Part shown: in pieces, positions 8,627-17,537 of the stretch
How the letters are laid out: each line of letters opens with the position of its first letter
How positions within the stretch are numbered: the first letter of the stretch is position 1
Assembly: GCA_902500775.1 (NCBI GenBank)
Contig: CABVRZ010000015.1
Coordinates: 1-64,000, forward strand
Reading direction: 5' to 3'
Length of the DNA stretch: 64,000 bases
Source: an uncultured Nitrospira sp.
Lineage (GTDB): Bacteria; Nitrospirota; Nitrospiria; Nitrospirales; Nitrospiraceae
Translations under genes and position numbers: made by a program
Notes under the pieces: model-generated
Database searches by the model: none
Told to the model about the DNA's origin: nothing
Seen by the model: the letters and a program-made list of their open reading frames with translations, nothing else

Positions 8627-10921
8627 TTATGAAAGGTTGGTATGGCCATGCATCCGACTGTAGACGTCCCAGTCGAACTGTTTCGGCACGATTGCATGGA
8701 GGGGAATCGGACCGATTGCTCCACGTTCTCGATAGGCCAAGAGGCATCCGACAATATCTTCGGGCGATTCCATCAGCCGATGCACCACTTCATAAGCAAG
8801 ATGCTGGGCAATCGCCTTGTCCTCCGGTATCGACCGAGCTCCACGAAGCGTATGACCGAGGATGGTCGCTTTGGTGGCGAGCGTAAGCGGATAGTGGCCG
8901 TGGCGTGATTGCCGTTCCGGCCACCGGGCAATGACTCCTGCAATATAGTCGACGAGACCATGGATGCCGCCATCCTGGTGATGGCGATGGGGTGTGCGTT
9001 CGGCAACCACGAACAGATGGCTTTTGTTCGGCACACCCAACGTCCGCTTGAGCGTGCCGAGGATTACCTCGTCGATGTAGGCATCCGGATCGGGATGTTC
9101 GTTGACCAACAATCCCTCGGCTCTGGCTTGGTACGCGCAGGCCAGGGCAAGATGGCCTGACCCGGCACCCATGACCTCCACGAAGAACACGTTTCCCATC
9201 GCGGAGCTGGTTGCTTTGAGGGATTCGATAGACTGATCCGCGAGCGCCACCGCGGATTGAAATCCGAGAGAGATCGTTCCTTCAATATTGTTATCGATAC
9301 TGCCGGGAATGCCGACCACCTGAGCGCCGAATCCCTCATAAATTGCCCGAGCGCCTCGCATGCTGCCGTCCCCGCCGAGCACCACTAACGCGCCGTCACG
9401 GAGATAGGGGGCCAGGTGACGCATCGCCACGTGCAGCACGGCCTCCTGTTTGAATTCTTCAAAGCGGCTGCTGCCGATGGGACTGCTTGGCTGACTGCCC
9501 ATACCGCGAGTATGTTCGTCGGTCACTCGTTCGATCCAGTTGTTGGCTAATCCCAGATAGCCGTGTCGAACGAAATAGACCTCCAATCCCAAGCGTTCGC
9601 CGGTCACATGCAATTCCTTGAGAGCGGCACCTGCCCCGGCGAAATCGCCTCCGGACACGAGGACCACGATGCGCTTGAGGGCTCGGGGCTTGAGCGTCAC
9701 ACGATCTTTTCTCGCGCGCTCCACTGCGACCCAGGCGTTGCGCACGACCCGTTCACGCTCGGACAAGCCGACCGCTGTTGAATAGCCGGACAAGCGGCCT
9801 TGTTCGAGCGTAAGCAGCACGACGTTGTCTTGACTCTCCTTATAGTCGCTGAACTCGCCAAACGCCTCATGGAACGGTCGTGGGTCCAAATAGATCATCA
9901 ATGCCCGCAATGTGGAACTGTGGGTATACAGGCAGGCCACTTTGCCCTTTTGCGCAGTGCCTAATCTGTGCAGGCCGTCGATCACGTCGACGTAGAGATC
10001 GAAGAATGAATTGCCGTCTGGATATGAATAGAGTGGATCTTTCATCAGCCGTTTGGCCATCGAGGTCTCCACGCCGAACGCCCGCGCGGCTTCTTCGACC
10101 TCGAGCGATTTCTCTAACCCTGTAACCCAACCGAAATCCGACGATTCGAGAGCCGACTCGACAATCGGTTCGGATGCGGGGGCCCCCTGTAGCAGCGCTG
10201 AGGACACCCGTTCGTAGAGTTCCCTGGTGTTTGGACTGCGGCTGATGTAATGGAGAAACGTTCGCGAATCGAGGTAGTTTTCGAGGTGCAGAAAATCGAG
10301 CTGCTGCCCCACAACACCCACCATGCGGGCAAGCGCTGAGCCTACGGCATCGGCTCTGGCCATGCCTCGTTCAGGATCCAATAGATTCGGCAAGCGGCAT
10401 CCGACACGATAGATCTTGCTGTCGACCTGTGACACCCCGTGACGCATCGTGAAGAACAGCGTTCGGTCGGCAAGATCACGAGGCAACAACCAAAACCGGT
10501 CATCACCCAGTTCCAGAACAATACGGCCTTCTGCCAGCGTGGGCGTGAGCTGCGCGCGAGGCACGATGGCGACCGGACGCTGATAGGTCGGTTTTGAGGC
10601 TGACCCGATTACTGTCCTGAGCAGCGGCTGCAGCGAGCCTTCGCTCAGAAGCCGGTTCCAGGCCGCGAAGAATATCAGGTGATCATCGTTGAGGTCTTTG
10701 CGTGCCGCACGATAGGCCTCAGCGGTTGCAAAGCCGGACTTGGCACGCTCGACAAACGAGCGGAGTTGCTCCATTTTGGCTTGGACAAGATCAGCCTCGT
10801 GGCCGGATGCCTCTCTCGGCGAGGCTTGGACGAGTCCTCGCTCCGACGCTCGTCGAGCAAGGGCACGACCATACGCAAGGAGTCCTTCTACTGTAACGAA
10901 ATCCAGGGGGTGACTCATCAT
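8627..10921 (-). CDS. Histidine phosphatase / 6-phosphofructokinase fusion protein
   Basis: The N-terminal half looks like a histidine-phosphatase (phosphoglycerate-mutase) domain: RHG in FFTMRHGVSQ, and the second catalytic His in CLYTHSSTLRALM. The C-terminal half is a PfkA-type phosphofructokinase: IVVLVSGGDFAGAG, VVLGGDGSMRGA, GIPGSIDNNIEGT, EVMGAGSGHLAL and ILGHTLRGA. The Gly in GGDGS points to ATP rather than pyrophosphate. Two usual residues differ: TIDND reads SIDNN and MGR reads MGA. A kinase and a phosphatase on one chain recall eukaryotic PFK-2/FBPase-2, but that kinase has an unrelated fold. I chose ATG 10921 (MMSHPL...); an in-frame TTG at 10966 is the alternative, and neither has a strong ribosome-binding site. 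Confidence 0.8.
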   Translation of the reverse strand: MMSHPLDFVTVEGLLAYGRALARRASERGLVQASPREASGHEADLVQAKMEQLRSFVERAKSGFATAEAYRAARKDLNDDHLIFFAAWNRLLSEGSLQPLLRTVIGSASKPTYQRPVAIVPRAQLTPTLAEGRIVLELGDDRFWLLPRDLADRTLFFTMRHGVSQVDSKIYRVGCRLPNLLDPERGMARADAVGSALARMVGVVGQQLDFLHLENYLDSRTFLHYISRSPNTRELYERVSSALLQGAPASEPIVESALESSDFGWVTGLEKSLEVEEAARAFGVETSMAKRLMKDPLYSYPDGNSFFDLYVDVIDGLHRLGTAQKGKVACLYTHSSTLRALMIYLDPRPFHEAFGEFSDYKESQDNVVLLTLEQGRLSGYSTAVGLSERERVVRNAWVAVERARKDRVTLKPRALKRIVVLVSGGDFAGAGAALKELHVTGERLGLEVYFVRHGYLGLANNWIERVTDEHTRGMGSQPSSPIGSSRFEEFKQEAVLHVAMRHLAPYLRDGALVVLGGDGSMRGARAIYEGFGAQVVGIPGSIDNNIEGTISLGFQSAVALADQSIESLKATSSAMGNVFFVEVMGAGSGHLALACAYQARAEGLLVNEHPDPDAYIDEVILGTLKRTLGVPNKSHLFVVAERTPHRHHQDGGIHGLVDYIAGVIARWPERQSRHGHYPLTLATKATILGHTLRGARSIPEDKAIAQHLAYEVVHRLMESPEDIVGCLLAYRERGAIGPIPLHAIVPKQFDWDVYSRMHGHTNLS

Positions 10922-11263
10922 AAGCGTCAATAACGCACTATTCCAACAAACGGTATTCTTGGACAAAGATTAGCGAAGAAGGGACTCCACATGGTTGATT
11001 TGGCATTACGATTGTCCGCGCGATTTGATCAATCCTAAACCGATGCACAGACCGTAGCAAGTTCTCTCAGCTCAGGTCCCGATTCTGTCATCGGTTCCTC
11101 GCTCATTTATTTTCGCCGTCGCCTAGCCGAGACCGTGATACAGGAAACCGCTGGATCTGAGGTTGACTCGAAAAGATGAAGCGATTACGTTAGCGCAATG
11201 TTGTCGAGTATCACGTGGTAGAAACATTGAGTTCATTCCGATGGATCTAGGAGCGACATCCAT
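10922..11263. other. Intergenic region between the PFK fusion and glutamine synthetase genes
   Basis: This divergent spacer holds no convincing gene. It should contain the promoters of both neighbours. The only sigma-54-like string, TGGCATTACGATTGT (11001-11015), lacks the invariant GC of the -12 box and is not accepted. No PII/NtrC-type palindrome was recognised. Confidence 0.5.
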
Positions 11264-12703
11264 ATGAATACCGCCGTACTTCGAGACTTTCTTGAGATCC
11301 CGTACGACAAGTTGGAGCAGATGAACCTCTCGTACAAAGAGGAACGCCTCAGTCGGACCTCGGTGGATCAGATCAAGGAGCGTCGGCGTGCGTACCTCTC
11401 CGATGAAAAGCGCATCAAGGCCGTCACTGTCTGTTTCACGGACCTGGAAGGCCGCCTCCACATGTTGGACTATGATAAAAAGTTCCTACTCGAACACGAC
11501 GATAACCTCACGTTCGATGGCAGTTCGATCCGGGGGTTTTCGCAGCAAGCCGAATCCGACCTACGTCTCGCAATTGACTGGACCGCGTTCTACATGGTGC
11601 CGGCCGATATCTTTGGCCCTGGCAAAGTCGTGGTCTTCGGCGACGTACTCGAACGGGGCGGTCATCCATACAGAGCCGACATGCGCCTCATGCTTAAACA
11701 ATGGTGCGAGCAGGCCTACAAGAAAGACGACACGGTCTTCCATGTGGCAACAGAAATTGAAGGCTTTCTCTTCAAGGGAAAGGATGCCGAACGGCGCTAC
11801 ATCGAGTCCGGCAAGTTCGAGTTTGTCTCGACCGGCGGGTATTACCATTCGCTGCCGGGTGATGCTCTCCGAGCTTTTATCGATCGCGCGGCCGAAGCGC
11901 AGCGTGCGATGGGGTTTCAGAACGAGAAGGATCACCCGGAAGTCGCGCCATCTCAATTTGAGATGAACTTTTCGTACTCCGATGCGCTCGCCGCCGCAGA
12001 TCAGGTACAGCTCTACAAACTCTTGTCCAGACAGGTCGCCGCGCAAGCCGACCTCACAGCGAGCTTTCTGCCGAAACCGGTCACCGGCGTCAACGGCAGC
12101 GGCATGCATACGAATCTTAGTATCGCTCGCGCCGGCAAAAATCTGTTTCATGATCCTAAAGGCCAAGACGGGCTCTCACAGGTCGGATGGGACATCATCG
12201 ACCGCATTTTGACGTCTGCGAATGACATCGCGCTGGTCCTCAACCCCAGCGTGAACGCGTATCGTCGACTCGACCCCCACTATGAAGCCCCAAATCAGAT
12301 TATGGCGTCCGCCATCAACCGAGGCGCCATGGTCCGGATTCCTCTCGGCAATGAGCGGTCCGCGCGTGTTGAGGTCCGGTCAGTCGCCCCGGACGTGAAT
12401 CCCTATATGGTCTTTTACACCCTCCTTCGAACCGGTCTTGATGGCCCCACATCACAGGATCGTCAACAGACTGCACGCAGCAACACCCGTGTGTTACCAG
12501 GCACCATTATCGATGCGATTCAGCTGTTTCAATCGAGCACATTGACGTCGATGCTGTTTGGTGAGGACGTTCGCAACAAGTTTGCCGATCTGAAGCAGAT
12601 GGCAGCGGACCGTTGCCCGAAGCAGCTCGGCACCTTGATCAAACCCGCAGAGGTTCAATTCCACCACGAGGTCACCAACCAGTGGTTATGGTCAATGTTC
12701 TGA
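11264..12703 (+). CDS. glnA: Glutamine synthetase family protein
   Basis: The 479-residue protein carries the glutamine synthetase motifs in order: FDGSSIRGF (about 86), the Glu-containing ATEIEGFLFKG, APSQFEMNFS, the ATP-site VNGSGMHTNLS, NPSVNAYRRLDP and the ammonium/phosphate Arg segment SARVEVRSVAPDVNPY. It would form glutamine from glutamate, ammonia and ATP in the cytoplasm. The N-terminus (residues 1-40, YDKLEQMNLSYKEERLSR) is longer and unlike that of E. coli GlnA. I see no clear adenylylation-site tyrosine loop. A role as main GS is likely, but a GS-like amide or polyamine ligase is not excluded. Confidence 0.85.
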   Translation: MNTAVLRDFLEIPYDKLEQMNLSYKEERLSRTSVDQIKERRRAYLSDEKRIKAVTVCFTDLEGRLHMLDYDKKFLLEHDDNLTFDGSSIRGFSQQAESDLRLAIDWTAFYMVPADIFGPGKVVVFGDVLERGGHPYRADMRLMLKQWCEQAYKKDDTVFHVATEIEGFLFKGKDAERRYIESGKFEFVSTGGYYHSLPGDALRAFIDRAAEAQRAMGFQNEKDHPEVAPSQFEMNFSYSDALAAADQVQLYKLLSRQVAAQADLTASFLPKPVTGVNGSGMHTNLSIARAGKNLFHDPKGQDGLSQVGWDIIDRILTSANDIALVLNPSVNAYRRLDPHYEAPNQIMASAINRGAMVRIPLGNERSARVEVRSVAPDVNPYMVFYTLLRTGLDGPTSQDRQQTARSNTRVLPGTIIDAIQLFQSSTLTSMLFGEDVRNKFADLKQMAADRCPKQLGTLIKPAEVQFHHEVTNQWLWSMF

Positions 12704-12856
12704 TAAGGCCGACAACGAAATTACAGCTCAGGACCGTTCGCGATTAATTGTGAGAAACCAGCTGTTCGACATGATGCGAACTTCGAACCAGCAGGCCTTG
12801 ATTCAACATGGGAGGCACCACGTCCTGGCCTGACTATTGAGTGACGAAACGATGCG

Positions 12857-13222
12857 CTATGCAGCTCGGTGGGTTTTTGGTCCTGGCTCTAAGGAAATCT
12901 CCAGCCAGCCGCCACAGGCACGGACAATCTTTGGTAGCGTGCGGAACTCATAGCGATCGTCTCCCGAATTTTCGTAGCGGCTGATGGCCGATGCTGAACT
13001 GCCCGTATGTTTCGCCACGTGCGCTTGGGTCAATCCTGTCTCCAGGCGCAACCGAGCACGCTGCTCGCCGATGGCCAGCTTTTGCAGCTCTTCTTCAAAT
13101 CCTTTGCGGAACTTTGAACTCGCTAGCTTCCTATCCACCCAGCCTTTGTCCATCCCCACAGCTTTGGCCTTCAGCGCGAACTCCTCCCTCAAAGTCGTTT
13201 TTATATGCTTCAGCTCGATCAA
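12857..13222 (-). CDS. XRE-family antitoxin-like regulator (HigA type)
   Basis: The 121-residue protein has a helix-turn-helix of the Cro/XRE type in its C-terminal half: RLRLETGLTQAHVAKHTGSSASAISRYE (about residues 57-84), followed by a short strand WLEISLEP. HigA-type antitoxins bind a RelE/HigB toxin and repress their own operon. Upstream, overlapping its first codons in another frame, only the C-terminal end of such a toxin can be read (13190-13274), so this looks like an orphaned antitoxin. The true start may be the internal MDKGW at residue 24, because the preceding residues are out-of-frame translation of toxin DNA. Confidence 0.7.
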   Translation of the reverse strand: MIELKHIKTTLREEFALKAKAVGMDKGWVDRKLASSKFRKGFEEELQKLAIGEQRARLRLETGLTQAHVAKHTGSSASAISRYENSGDDRYEFRTLPKIVRACGGWLEISLEPGPKTHRAA

Positions 13223-13274
13223 TTTCTCGTTTGGGTGTTTTGTCGCCGGCTTTCCTGAATTCGTGCGTCACCAT
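13190..13274 (-). pseudogene. C-terminal remnant of a RelE/HigB-type toxin gene
   Basis: The frame reads MVTHEFRKAGDKTPKREIDR then AEAYKNDF. This is the C-terminal signature of phage-derived HigB/Gp49-like toxins, which is [VI]THGFxKKxxKTPxxEIxxA. Upstream of the Met the frame gives non-homologous sequence, and the N-terminal two thirds of the toxin are absent. The remnant abuts the intact antitoxin at 12857-13222. Confidence 0.55.
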
Positions 13275-13401
13275 CAGCCGACGACTCACGAAAAAAGTCA
13301 GTAGCATAGACACTACGAGCCAAACAAGCGAAAGAGTCGGTGCGGAGGTGCAACAACGGAGGCGGGAATGTTTCCCAGGCCAGATGAATGCTCGGCTACA
13401 A

Positions 13402-14316
13402 CTATGCGCCATCTATCTGCTGCTCCGCATGATAGGAGCTACGGACCAACGGGCCTGATTCGACATGGGCGAAGCCCATCGCAAGGCCCTCCTCTTCGAG
13501 TAACGCAAATTCGGAAGGATCGTAGAACTTTTCCACAGGCAGATGGTCCCTGGTCGGTTGGAGATACTGACCAATCGTAATGATATTGCAATCGACGGTT
13601 CGAAGATCTCGCATTACTTCACGTGCTTCATCAAGCGTCTCTCCCATTCCCAGGATCAATCCAGACTTCGTCTTCATCCCATGCTGTTTGGCCTTGGCCA
13701 GTAAGTCAATCGACCGCTGATATTTCCCCTGTGGTCGGATTGACGGGAACAGCCTCCTCACGGTTTCAATGTTGTGATTCAGGATCTCCGGTTTCTCCTC
13801 ACAGACCACGGCAAGTGCCTCTTCATCGCCCTCAAAATCCGGGATCAATACTTCGATCGTACAAGTGGGATTCAGCCGTCTCGTCAGTCGAATCGTCTCG
13901 GCAAAGATTGAGGCCCCGCCATCATCCAGTTCGTCACGATTGACCGAGGTGATGACAACATGACGCAGGTCGAGTGCTTTGACCGCTTCGGCAACCCGAC
14001 TCGGCTCATCTTGATCGACCGAATGCGGCCTGCCAGTCTCAACAGAGCAGTAGTGACAGCGCCTGGTGCAAGTATCGCCGAGAATGAGGAACGTGGCCGT
14101 ACGGGCATTCCAACATTCCCATCGGTTCGGACAGCGAGCCTCTTCGCAGATCGTGTGGAGCCCGAGTCGCTCCATAGTCTGTTTTATCTCGAGATAATCC
14201 GGCCCAGTCTTGGCCCGAACCTTAAACCAGGCAGGGAGACGAGGTCTGTCACCAGCTGATGACTGATAACTGACAGTTAAAGAGACCCGGAGCTGGTCAA
14301 GTGGAACAAAGCTCAT
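13402..14316 (-). CDS. lipA: Lipoyl synthase
   Basis: The protein is a 304-residue radical-SAM enzyme. It shows the auxiliary-cluster motif CEEARCPNRWEC and the radical-SAM motif CTRRCHYC, then VVITSVNRDELDDGGA and the typical ILGMGETLDEA near residue 225. LipA inserts two sulfurs into protein-bound octanoyl groups to make the lipoyl cofactor of 2-oxoacid dehydrogenases and the glycine cleavage system. It is the last gene of a five-gene operon beginning with mrp, and its ATG overlaps the stop of the preceding orphan gene by 4 bp (ATGA). The presence of Fe-S carrier genes upstream fits its demand for two 4Fe-4S clusters. Confidence 0.95.
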   Translation of the reverse strand: MSFVPLDQLRVSLTVSYQSSAGDRPRLPAWFKVRAKTGPDYLEIKQTMERLGLHTICEEARCPNRWECWNARTATFLILGDTCTRRCHYCSVETGRPHSVDQDEPSRVAEAVKALDLRHVVITSVNRDELDDGGASIFAETIRLTRRLNPTCTIEVLIPDFEGDEEALAVVCEEKPEILNHNIETVRRLFPSIRPQGKYQRSIDLLAKAKQHGMKTKSGLILGMGETLDEAREVMRDLRTVDCNIITIGQYLQPTRDHLPVEKFYDPSEFALLEEEGLAMGFAHVESGPLVRSSYHAEQQIDGA

Positions 14317-14687
14317 CGCTCGTTACCCATTGAGAGCAGGTGGTCTAACCACTTTTTGATTCGAGCAAAGAACCCGGACTGTTCCGGCTCAGCCTGCGGC
14401 GGATCGGGATATTCCACCCAGAGTTCTTGAGAGCCCAGGTACACCCCATGGCGAAAACTCAGTTGGGTTTTGAGCTGTCTATAGCCTTGGGCATGTAGGG
14501 TCTGGATCAACAGGGTCAGCGCTTCATCTTGCGTAGGCTGAGCATCAGTCATCATGCGGACAGCTTCATACCGTAAGATGGCTCGGTAACCATCTCCTTC
14601 CCCTTGAAACTCAACCGGCCGGCTAAATCCCCGTTCCCGGTTATCCAGTCCAGCGAGTTGATGTTTGTCAAATCCAGCCTGCCCCAT
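14313..14687 (-). CDS. Conserved-looking orphan in the mrp-lipA operon
   Basis: I do not recognise this 124-residue protein. It is soluble, with no signal peptide or Cys cluster. A central beta-rich part (YRAILRYEAVRMM, TQLSFRHGVYLGSQELWVEY) is followed by a Pro-rich stretch and an amphipathic C-terminal helix GFFARIKKWLDHLL. It is translationally coupled to lipA (4-bp overlap) and lies 3 bp behind the preceding gene, so a role near lipoate or Fe-S assembly is possible but unproven. Confidence 0.7.
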   Translation of the reverse strand: MGQAGFDKHQLAGLDNRERGFSRPVEFQGEGDGYRAILRYEAVRMMTDAQPTQDEALTLLIQTLHAQGYRQLKTQLSFRHGVYLGSQELWVEYPDPPQAEPEQSGFFARIKKWLDHLLSMGNER

Positions 14688-14690
14688 GGC

Positions 14691-15056
14691 TCATGCTAAA
14701 GCTCGGTAGACAGCCACCAGATCACTGAGTGCAATGGTCTTGCTCTTGAGGACGGTTCGTTCGGCCCGAATGGCCTCAAGAGTCTTGGGATCGGCCACAC
14801 CGAGTTTCAAACACGACGCGCCTAAATGCAAGATTCGGTCACACTCCTCGGCGAGGTTCCGCTTCACGACCGGATTGACCGACAGGATCTCCATGAGCTG
14901 TCGGCGTGTGGTATCGAGATGAGCTTGGAGTTCTGAATCGGGATAGCTTTTCCGAGCCGCTTCATCAAAGCAGCGATCGAGATACTGAGCCAGAAACACA
15001 TAGAGACGAACGAGTCCCGCTGCAATATCAGTTTGATCGTTGGCCGAGACAGCCAT
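14691..15056 (-). CDS. Small helical orphan protein in the mrp-lipA operon
   Basis: The 121-residue protein is predicted all-helical: a long helix LVRLYVFLAQYLDRCFDEAARK, a middle segment RRQLMEILSVNPVVKRNLAEECDRIL, and a C-terminal helix. The family is not recognised. It has three Cys residues (CFDEA, ECDRI, SCLKLG) but no spaced cluster motif. It lies between the Rieske protein gene (48 bp upstream) and the second orphan (3 bp downstream) and belongs to the same operon. Confidence 0.7.
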   Translation of the reverse strand: MAVSANDQTDIAAGLVRLYVFLAQYLDRCFDEAARKSYPDSELQAHLDTTRRQLMEILSVNPVVKRNLAEECDRILHLGASCLKLGVADPKTLEAIRAERTVLKSKTIALSDLVAVYRALA

Positions 15057-15104
15057 AGGTGACTCCTTTCCTCGGGCTAGTAAGAAAATCCTGCGAACAA
15101 CGCG

Positions 15105-15416
15105 TCAGGGTTCAAGTAACACCGTCACATCATTTCCTTCGACCTTGACCTGATAGGCTTCCACTTTGGCGGATGGATTGTTCATACAGGCACCGGATGT
15201 CACATCAAATCGCCAACCGTGCCAGGGACAGGTGACGACGGTGCCTTCCAACTCCCCTTCTCCCAAGGGGCCTTCTCGATGGCAACAGGTATTATTGATC
15301 GCGTGAATCGCCCCATCTACATTAAAGACGGCCAGTGTCTTCCCATTGGCTTCGGCCACAATGCCATGCCCTGGCTTGATATCTGCCAGTGCCGCCACCC
15401 GTACAAACTCAGCCAT
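15105..15416 (-). CDS. Rieske-type 2Fe-2S ferredoxin
   Basis: The 103-residue, soluble, stand-alone Rieske protein has both ligand boxes: C-x-H at residues 44-46 (NTCCHREGPLG) and C-x2-H at 63-66 (TCPWHGWRF). Family members of this size (NirD or biphenyl-dioxygenase ferredoxin type) shuttle single electrons in the cytoplasm. The partner is not identifiable, but its place between mrp and lipA suggests a role linked with Fe-S or radical-SAM enzymes. The gene follows mrp by 24 bp. Confidence 0.9.
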   Translation of the reverse strand: MAEFVRVAALADIKPGHGIVAEANGKTLAVFNVDGAIHAINNTCCHREGPLGEGELEGTVVTCPWHGWRFDVTSGACMNNPSAKVEAYQVKVEGNDVTVLLEP

Positions 15417-15440
15417 GTCGTTCCCTCCCGCCTCTGCCAG

Positions 15441-16316
15441 TCAATTCGTGCTAAATGGTTGCTTGATCTTCTTCAGCAGACTATCGATCGAGGAGCCGCC
15501 TTTTTGCGCAGCGCCTAACTCGTCCATAATCTTCTTGGCAATGTCTCGAAACGCCGCCGCTTGAGGAGAGGCCGGATTGGCGACAACGATCGGATGACCG
15601 GTATCTCCACCGTCCCGAATAGCCGGATCGATCGGAATCCGTCCGAGGAATGGGACACTCACTTTGGCCGCCGCTCGCTCGCCGCCTCCGTGCGAAAAAA
15701 TCTCCGTCGGTTCGCCGCAATGCCCACACACAAAGTAACTCATGTTTTCGATGATACCCAAGAGCGGGACATTCACCTTCTGAAACATCGCCATGCCCTT
15801 ACGAACATCGTAGAGTGCCACCTCTTGAGGCGTGGTCACCGTAACGGCACCGGCCAACGGCACCATCTGTGACAACGAGAGCTGCACATCACCGGTCCCT
15901 GGTGGGAGATCGATCAGCAAATAATCCAGCTCCCCCCAGAGCACATCACGGAAGAACGCCTGCAAGTACTGGTGGACCATCGGACCACGCCACACCAACG
16001 GCGCTTCTTCCGGTACGAGAAACGCCATGGAGATGAGCTTCACGCCATGATTTTCCACCGGAACAATTTTTCCGTCTTTCTGCTCAGGACCGGTCGTACT
16101 TCCCATCATCATGGGAATATTGGGACCATAGAGATCGGCGTCCAAGAGGCCCACCTTTGCGCCGGCAAGCGCCAAGGCACAGGCTAGATTTACCGCCACT
16201 GTGGATTTTCCCACCCCGCCCTTGCCGCTGCTGATCGCAACGACATGCCGAACACCAGGGATCAAATTATCCTTTTCCTGAGGCTGTTGTGCCCCAGATG
16301 GTTGTCCATCAGCCAT
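15441..16316 (-). CDS. mrp: Mrp/ApbC (NBP35-type) Fe-S cluster carrier ATPase
   Basis: The 291-residue P-loop protein has a deviant Walker A, SSGKGGVGKSTVAVNLA (about residues 29-45), Walker B LLIDLPPGTGDVQL, and the C-terminal C-x2-C pair in SYFVCGHCGEP that binds a bridging cluster between subunits. Mrp proteins transfer 4Fe-4S clusters to apo-enzymes. The DUF59 domain found in some family members is absent, which is common. It is the first gene of the operon mrp-Rieske-orphan-orphan-lipA. Confidence 0.93.
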   Translation of the reverse strand: MADGQPSGAQQPQEKDNLIPGVRHVVAISSGKGGVGKSTVAVNLACALALAGAKVGLLDADLYGPNIPMMMGSTTGPEQKDGKIVPVENHGVKLISMAFLVPEEAPLVWRGPMVHQYLQAFFRDVLWGELDYLLIDLPPGTGDVQLSLSQMVPLAGAVTVTTPQEVALYDVRKGMAMFQKVNVPLLGIIENMSYFVCGHCGEPTEIFSHGGGERAAAKVSVPFLGRIPIDPAIRDGGDTGHPIVVANPASPQAAAFRDIAKKIMDELGAAQKGGSSIDSLLKKIKQPFSTN

Positions 16317-16481
16317 AGTGTTTCTCCCCTTTTATTGTGCTCGACCGGCATCGCATGAAGACGACACGATCGAGTCGTTCGGATGACCGATGCTTATAAT
16401 CATAGCGATGCCATACGTGAAATGATATGGGTCAGTCGGGCTATCAGGTACGTGCCGACCGGGGAAGTCCTGTTCGGTGGC

Positions 16482-17345
16482 TCAAAACACAGTGGAGTCA
16501 ACGCGGCGCAGATTGCTGGCCAAACCGGCTAAGGATAACGCGTAAATGATCCACTTGGAGGGATCAAAGTTGTACCACTGCGAGCCGTTGCGGTAATCGC
16601 GAGCGTAGGTATGGTGGTAATTGTGATAGCCCTCGCCGAAGCTGATGAAGGAGATGAGCCAGCTATCGCGGCTGCTGTCCTGCGTGCCGTGGGGTTGCCT
16701 GCCGACCATATGACAGAGGGAGTTGATGGTGAAGGTCGAGTTGAGTACCATAAACATACGGAGTAGACCGCCCGTCAGAAGGCCACTGACGCCGCCAATA
16801 AGGGTGCCGTACCACCAGAGACCCACGCAAAACGGAAAGACAAGTCCGGAGGCAACGATCAGCCAGTAGTAACGATGTTGCCAGAGAATCACCGGATCGC
16901 GGCGGAGTCGGATTTCATATTTACCGACGCGGTGCGGCGTCTCATAGAAGAGCCATCCGCAATGGCTGTGCCAAAATCCTCTGGTGGCATTGTAAGGATC
17001 TTCATCCGTATCCGTGCGGGCGTGATGGCGGATATGGTCCGCGCCCCAGACCAGCGCCGAGTTTTGTAAGGCCCATCCCCCGGCGATCAATGCCAAACTT
17101 TTCACCCAGTCGGGGCAATCGAAACTTTGATGGGCGACCAACCGATGATAGCCGACCGTGATCCCCATCCCCGTCACGATGTACATGACAAAGAAGTGGA
17201 TCCAGTCAAATAGGGTATAGCCGATATAGTATCCAAAGAGGGGAATACCGACGAGCGTGACCGCGGCAACGACACAGAAGAGGAGACAGGTACCAAAGGA
17301 AAATCCTGTTCTCAGCGGCTGAGCGATCCGTTCCGTCTTGACCAT
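16482..17345 (-). CDS. Membrane fatty-acid desaturase (acyl-CoA delta-9 type)
   Basis: Three histidine boxes of the di-iron membrane desaturases are present: HRLVAH, HIRHH and HNYHH, between hydrophobic segments (CLLFCVVAAVTLVGIPLFG and others). The enzyme introduces a double bond into saturated acyl chains at the inner membrane and needs an electron donor, for which the nearby Rieske ferredoxin would be one candidate. I chose ATG 17345 (MVKTERIAQ) because AGAGG lies 5 bp upstream; a longer reading from 17438 gives a poor N-terminus. The gene is divergent from putA. Confidence 0.9.
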   Translation of the reverse strand: MVKTERIAQPLRTGFSFGTCLLFCVVAAVTLVGIPLFGYYIGYTLFDWIHFFVMYIVTGMGITVGYHRLVAHQSFDCPDWVKSLALIAGGWALQNSALVWGADHIRHHARTDTDEDPYNATRGFWHSHCGWLFYETPHRVGKYEIRLRRDPVILWQHRYYWLIVASGLVFPFCVGLWWYGTLIGGVSGLLTGGLLRMFMVLNSTFTINSLCHMVGRQPHGTQDSSRDSWLISFISFGEGYHNYHHTYARDYRNGSQWYNFDPSKWIIYALSLAGLASNLRRVDSTVF

Positions 17346-17537
17346 GTGTCCTCTGGCTGATAACCCCAGTGAGGTCCACCATGGCAAACCGGCTCCGGTG
17401 AACATGTTGCGGGCTCTGCACTCTAGCGAAACCGGCACGCATTTTCAACCGGTATCCGTCCGGTTGGACGATCGGCTGGCGGATGAGCCGGGCGACTGTG
17501 GTTGGGGGTATACTGGTCATGGAGGCCAGAACGACCC

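Noticed and set aside
11001-11015. Sigma-54-like TGGCATTACGATTGT upstream of glnA
   Set aside because: The -12 box has GT instead of the invariant GC and no paired GAATC-N6-GATAC sites lie upstream.
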